Made by a program: the position numbers and the translations under genes. 8,381 bases of DNA from Nitriliruptoraceae bacterium (GTDB taxonomy: Bacteria; Actinomycetota; Nitriliruptoria; Nitriliruptorales; Nitriliruptoraceae): the NCBI GenBank assembly GCA_007117945.1, contig SKTN01000079.1, positions 1-8,381 of the forward strand, written 5' to 3'. The notes below the pieces were generated by a model. That model was given only the letters and a program-made list of their open reading frames with translations. It did no database searches and was not told the DNA's origin. Each line of letters starts with the position of its first letter. Position 1 is the stretch's first letter. Shown here piece by piece: positions 5,529 to 8,381 of the stretch.

Positions 5529-6605
5529 ATGGCCGGGATCTTCGGACGCTTCGAGGGCCACGAGCAGGTCGTGTTCGGCCACGACGACGTCACCGGCCTC
5601 AGGTGCATCATCGCGATCCACTCCACGGTGCTGGGACCGGCGCTGGGCGGGACCCGCTTCCGGGCCTACGACGACGACGAGGCGGCGCTCGACGACGTGC
5701 TGCGCCTGTCCCACGCGATGACCCTGAAGTCCGCCTGTGCGGGCCTGGACCACGGCGGCGGCAAGGCCGTGATCATCGGCGAGCCCGACGAGCTGCGCTC
5801 CGAAGCGCTGCTGCGCGCCTACGGCCGGATGATCGCGAGCCTCGGCGGTCGCTACGTCACCGCGTGCGACGTGGGCACCACCCCCGACGACATCGCCGTG
5901 ATCCGCCGCGAGACGCGGTGGGCGACGGGTGCGGACCCCGTGGAGGGGGGCTCGGGGGACTCCGGTGTGCTCACCGCCGTGGGCCTCTACCTCTCCCTGC
6001 AGGCGGCGTGTGCCGCCGTCTTCGACAGCCCCGATCTGGGCGAGCGCCACGTCGCCGTCCAGGGGCTCGGCAAGGTGGGCCGACGGCTGGTGGAGCACCT
6101 GGTGCAGGACGGCGCCAAGGTCAGCGTGGCCGATGTCGCCCCCGCGGCCGTGGAGCGCGTCGCCGAGCTCCCCGGCGTCGAGGTGGTGACCCCCGAGGAC
6201 ATCCTGGAGCTCGACGCCGACGTCCTCTCCCCCAACGCCCTCGGCGGCGTCCTCGACGCCACCACCATCGACCGCCTCCAGGTCCGGGTGGTGTGCGGTG
6301 GGGCCAACAACCAACTGGCCACCACCGACGACGCCGAGCGCCTCCACGAGCGCGGGATCCTCTACGCCCCCGACTACGTCGTCAACGCCGGCGGGGTGAT
6401 CAACGTCGCCGACGAGCTGCACCCCGCCGGCCACTCCCCTGCGCGCGCCCGCAAGCGTGCCGAGGTCATGCCCCGGACCCTGACCCGCATCATCGAGGTG
6501 TCCCGCCAGGAGGGCGTCAGCACCGAGGTGGCGGCACTCAGGGTCGCCGAGCGGCGTATCGCCGCTGTCGGGCGGCTGGCGGGGATCCGGCTGGCAAGCT
6601 GCTGA
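5529..6605 (+). CDS. Leucine/valine-type amino-acid dehydrogenase (Glu/Leu/Phe/Val dehydrogenase family)
   Basis: This gene encodes 358 aa, the usual length for leucine, valine and phenylalanine dehydrogenases. These enzymes reversibly deaminate amino acids to 2-oxo acids with NAD+. The N-terminal domain has LGPALGGTRF (35-44) and MTLKSACAGLDHGGGKAVI (64-82), in which Lys67 would bind the substrate carboxylate and Lys79 is the catalytic lysine. CDVGTTPDD (113-121) supplies the conserved Asp. GGSGDSG (140-146) begins the hinge to the Rossmann domain, where GLGKVG (179-184) binds the dinucleotide. Asp202 at the end of the second strand favours NAD+ over NADP+. GGANNQLA (257-264) and NAGGVINVADE (286-296) are family hallmarks. 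In actinobacteria such enzymes usually start branched-chain amino-acid breakdown; side-chain specificity cannot be read here. From memory, valine dehydrogenase also lies near purM in Streptomyces, as here. Family assignment is firm, substrate is not. Confidence 0.93.
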   Translation: MAGIFGRFEGHEQVVFGHDDVTGLRCIIAIHSTVLGPALGGTRFRAYDDDEAALDDVLRLSHAMTLKSACAGLDHGGGKAVIIGEPDELRSEALLRAYGRMIASLGGRYVTACDVGTTPDDIAVIRRETRWATGADPVEGGSGDSGVLTAVGLYLSLQAACAAVFDSPDLGERHVAVQGLGKVGRRLVEHLVQDGAKVSVADVAPAAVERVAELPGVEVVTPEDILELDADVLSPNALGGVLDATTIDRLQVRVVCGGANNQLATTDDAERLHERGILYAPDYVVNAGGVINVADELHPAGHSPARARKRAEVMPRTLTRIIEVSRQEGVSTEVAALRVAERRIAAVGRLAGIRLASC

Positions 6606-6607
6606 CG

Positions 6608-6640
6608 GGCGTCGGCGCGGCGGGTACTCACCCCGACGCC
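6608..6640. terminator. Terminator-like stem between convergent genes
   Basis: GGCGTCGG (6608-6615) is the exact reverse complement of CCGACGCC (6633-6640), with a 17-nt loop that itself contains GGGT/ACCC. It begins 3 nt after the dehydrogenase stop, and the right arm covers the last codons of the convergent GAF-protein gene. There is no T-run, so it would be a U-less, possibly bidirectional terminator. Confidence 0.45.
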
Positions 6641-7755
6641 AGGGCCTGCCGGGAGTCACCACTTGGTTCGTGGACGGCGGCACCGGGGAGCCGCGCGCGG
6701 ATCCGGGCCACACCCGCGCCCTGGCCCGACTCCAGCGCACCACCCAGCTCCGCGAGACGGCCAGCGAGCTCACTCGCCCCCGGCGACCCGGCGTCGAGGG
6801 CCTCACCGTGGTGCGCGATCACCAGCTCCCAGCCGGCCTCCTGCGCCAGCACCTCCACGGCGATGTTGGTGCCGGGCTCGGTACCGTCGATGACGACCTC
6901 GAAGGCCGTACGGACCAACGCCTCCAGGGCTGCCGAGGGGTAGCGCACCGGGGCGCTGGCAGGTGCGAGCACCGCCACCCGCCGACGCTGCCCCTGGGCC
7001 TCGGCGCGCTCGCGGGCGTGACCGGCCAGGGTCCGCACCACCGTCGCCAGGTCGCTGACGGCCTGCGGCAGCGGCACCGGCGGCCCTGACTGCGCAGGGA
7101 CCGCGGTCTCGGCTCCGGGCTGGGGCTCCGCGCGTGGTGCCGCGGGCTCGGCATCGCTGCGGGCAACGGCCAGGGCCACGTGTCCCGAGAGGCGCTCGAC
7201 GAGCGCGGCGTCAGCCACGCCGAAGGGGGACGTGCCCGACGGGCGCGCCAGGACCAGCGCACCCAACACCACGTCCCCGTCGCGCAGCGGCACGGCGAGG
7301 TGCGGCACCGCGCCCGCCGGGGGCTGGCGCCCCTGCGCGGCCTCGTGACGGACCGTGGCACCTCGGGTACGCACCTGTCGGGCCAGGTCGTGGACGACCT
7401 CCTCGGCCTCGGTAGGCAGCTCGACCGCGTCCGGTCGCTGGGCCCCGGGAACGGCCACGACCAGATCATCCGCCGCCGTGAGCACCAGGACCGTGCGGCT
7501 CGCACCGACCAGCGCACGCGCCATGTCGGCGGCGCGATCCGCGATCGCCGCGTGGCTTCGGGCTGCACCCAGCTGCCGGGCGGCCAGCTCGAGGAGCTCG
7601 AGGCGCTCGGCACGCTGCGAGGTGACGGCGTGGCGCTGGCGTTCGGCCACCAACGCCGCCCGCGTCCGCAGCTGCCGACGCCACAGCCACACGAGCACGA
7701 CCAGGAGCGCTGCACCGATCAGGGTGGCGATGACCACGACGGGAAGCCCGCTCAT
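6628..7755 (-). CDS. Membrane-anchored GAF-domain protein with degenerate histidine-kinase ATPase-like end
   Basis: This gene encodes 375 aa. Residues 4-25 form one transmembrane helix, followed by WRRQLRTR, so the rest should face the cytoplasm. A charged helical, probably coiled-coil, stretch (28-80) leads into a GAF-like domain (about 62-200) ending in strands PHLAVPLRDGDVVLGALVLA (151-170). A Pro/Ala-rich linker covers about 202-230. The rest (231-358) follows the order of a NarL/DesK-class kinase core: a helix where the N-box should be (ALEALVRTAFEVVI), a strand-turn (GWELVIAHHGEA) where the D-box should be, and ELAGRLAELGGALESGQGAG, like the usual GGxLxVxSxxGxGT end. The phospho-acceptor His, the N-box Asn and the DxGxG motif are missing, so kinase activity is doubtful. 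GAGGGGGG 5 nt before ATG 7755 supports the start. No response regulator is adjacent. It may act as a ligand sensor or scaffold. Confidence 0.85.
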   Translation of the reverse strand: MSGLPVVVIATLIGAALLVVLVWLWRRQLRTRAALVAERQRHAVTSQRAERLELLELAARQLGAARSHAAIADRAADMARALVGASRTVLVLTAADDLVVAVPGAQRPDAVELPTEAEEVVHDLARQVRTRGATVRHEAAQGRQPPAGAVPHLAVPLRDGDVVLGALVLARPSGTSPFGVADAALVERLSGHVALAVARSDAEPAAPRAEPQPGAETAVPAQSGPPVPLPQAVSDLATVVRTLAGHARERAEAQGQRRRVAVLAPASAPVRYPSAALEALVRTAFEVVIDGTEPGTNIAVEVLAQEAGWELVIAHHGEALDAGSPGASELAGRLAELGGALESGQGAGVARIRARLPGAAVHEPSGDSRQALASG

Positions 7756-7793
7756 CCGCACCCCCCTCGACCTTCGCCGTGCAGCGCAGCCGT

Positions 7794-7805
7794 GCTCGGC
7801 CGAGC
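7794..7805. repeat. 12-bp perfect palindrome upstream of the GAF-protein gene
   Basis: GCTCGGCCGAGC is a perfect palindrome 38 bp upstream of the ATG at 7755. Position suits an operator or a leader hairpin; the high GC makes chance occurrence possible. Confidence 0.35.
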
Positions 7806-7825
7806 CGTCGATCGCACCCGTACTC

Positions 7826-7845
7826 GACCTACAGGTTGACAGGTC
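7826..7845. repeat. ACCT/AGGT motif cluster upstream of the GAF-protein gene
   Basis: GACCT (7826-7830) and AGGTC (7841-7845) are inverted across 10 bp, and ACAGGT is directly repeated at 7831-7836 and 7839-7844. The cluster lies about 70-90 bp before the ATG at 7755 and could bind a regulator. This is one of the less GC-rich spots of the gap. Confidence 0.3.
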
Positions 7846-8006
7846 CGGCGCCCACGGACCGCTGCGCTGCGCTTGCGCCGCCAACTTGAGCGCCCAGCGC
7901 GCCGCCCCGCGCGGCCACTGGCAGGCAGGGAACGCGGCGGGCTGATGGCGCCGTGGCTGCTGCTACCCAACGTGGTGTGCGGGCATGGTGAGGTCCGGCC
8001 AGCGCC

Positions 8007-8026
8007 CCGGTGTCGCGGCACCCCGG
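8007..8026 (-). terminator. Possible hairpin after purM
   Basis: GGTG (8009-8012) pairs with CACC (8019-8022) across a 6-nt loop, and CC/GG pairs can extend it past a two-base bulge. It begins 13 nt after the purM stop. It is short and has no U-run, so terminator function is weakly supported. Confidence 0.22.
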
Positions 8027-8039
8027 ACGCCACGCACCG

Positions 8040-8381
8040 TCACTGCAGGACCACCCGCGGCCCATCCGGCTCACGCACTTCCACGCTGCCCATCCGCCAG
8101 GCGGCCACGTCACGGTCGGCGAGGAGCTGCAGCGCACGCTCCGCCGCCGCCGGTGCGACCACCGCCACCATGCCGACCCCGCAGTTGAAGGTGCGCCAGA
8201 CCTCCTCCTCGGCGATGGGGCCCTGCTCGGCGAGCCAGGCCACGAGCGCCGGCCATCGCCAGCTCCCGGTGTCGAGTACCGCGGCGAGGTGGTCGGGGAG
8301 CACCCGGGGCAGGTTGCCGGGCAGGCCACCGCCGGTGATGTGGCTGAAGGCGTGGACCTCCACCTCGGTGTCGGACAGCAG
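8040..8381 (-). CDS. purM: Phosphoribosylformylglycinamidine cyclo-ligase (AIR synthetase), C-terminal part
   Basis: The visible part is 114 residues ending at the TGA at 8040-8042; the N-terminal two thirds lie beyond the right edge. PurM closes the imidazole ring of AIR from FGAM with ATP in de novo purine synthesis. The segment HAFSHITGGGLPGNLPRVLP is the highly conserved stretch of the C-terminal domain. It is followed by the usual WLAEQG-type helix and the signature RTFNCGVGMVAVV, here in the stretch beginning WRTFNCGVGM. The end of the chain (GSVEVREPDGPRVVLQ) is where PurM proteins normally end, so this is a natural terminus. It precedes the GAF-protein gene on the same strand but with a 284-bp gap, so an operon is unlikely. 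Confidence 0.95.
   Translation of the reverse strand: MLSDTEVEVHAFSHITGGGLPGNLPRVLPDHLAAVLDTGSWRWPALVAWLAEQGPIAEEEVWRTFNCGVGMVAVVAPAAAERALQLLADRDVAAWRMGSVEVREPDGPRVVLQ

Larger units (their letters stand above)
7756..8039. other. 284-bp non-coding gap between purM and the GAF-protein gene
   Basis: I find no convincing gene here. The short open frames on both strands are Arg/Pro/Ser-rich and look like chance frames in GC-rich DNA. The gap holds the ribosome binding site of the GAF-protein gene (7761-7768), a 12-bp palindrome (7794-7805), a cluster of ACCT/AGGT motifs (7826-7845) and a possible hairpin after purM. AGGTCCGGC occurs twice, at 7841-7849 and 7991-7999. No tRNA or riboswitch fold is recognised, and no clear minus-strand promoter. 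Confidence 0.6.

Noticed and set aside
5364..6806. N-terminal extension of the 267-aa protein to 748 residues
   Set aside because: The added part is antisense to the amino-acid dehydrogenase gene and has shadow-like composition; the leaderless ATG at 5363 explains the start.
7836..7841. Exact TTGACA on the plus strand as a -35 box
   Set aside because: No -10 element lies 16-19 bp downstream and no plus-strand gene follows.
7756..7884. Forty-three-residue N-terminal extension of the GAF protein
   Set aside because: The ATG at 7755 has a ribosome binding site and begins immediately before the membrane helix; the extension would be unusual ahead of that helix.
7752..8033. 93-residue minus-strand frame in the purM gap
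   Set aside because: It is Arg/Ser/Gly-rich without a ribosome binding site or any motif, and overlaps the real start at 7755.

Overview
The window is a stretch of very GC-rich bacterial chromosome with strong G/C at third codon positions. Three things suggest an actinobacterium (Actinomycetota): the homodimeric AceE-type pyruvate dehydrogenase E1, the Leu/Val-type amino-acid dehydrogenase close to purM, and TAnnnT-like -10 elements with one apparent leaderless start. I cannot place it more finely. It reads as ordinary housekeeping chromosome. I see no mobile element, CRISPR array, tRNA/rRNA or phage gene.

Layout, left to right. (1) 1-2431, minus: aceE, lacking only its C-terminal end, which lies beyond the left edge. 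(2) 2432-2592: divergent control region with a perfect, widely spaced 10-bp inverted repeat. (3) 2593-2961, plus: small lipoprotein. (4) 3061-3531 and 3540-4541, plus: a helical protein of unknown function followed 8 nt later by a threonine/serine dehydratase-like PLP enzyme with no ACT domain. (5) 4560-5363, minus: an unrecognised 267-aa protein, convergent with the dehydratase and apparently translated from a leaderless mRNA. (6) 5364-5528: divergent control region with a 14-bp perfect palindrome just downstream of a likely -10. (7) 5529-6605, plus: Leu/Val/Phe/Glu-family NAD-dependent amino-acid dehydrogenase. (8) 6628-7755, minus, convergent: membrane-anchored GAF protein ending in what looks like a degenerate histidine-kinase ATPase domain. 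(9) 7756-8039: non-coding gap. (10) 8040-8381, minus: C-terminal part of purM, whose start lies beyond the right edge.

Together the recognisable enzymes touch pyruvate, 2-oxo acids and amino acids. The dehydratase would make 2-oxobutyrate or pyruvate from Thr/Ser. The dehydrogenase interconverts branched-chain amino acids and their 2-oxo acids. AceE commits pyruvate to acetyl-CoA. This shared theme is an inference from gene content, because the genes lie in several separate transcription units.

The most interesting items are the pseudo-kinase-like GAF protein, the palindrome ahead of the dehydrogenase, the spaced inverted repeat between aceE and the lipoprotein gene, and the inverted repeat that carries the stop codons of two convergent genes. 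None amounts to a clearly new biological system.
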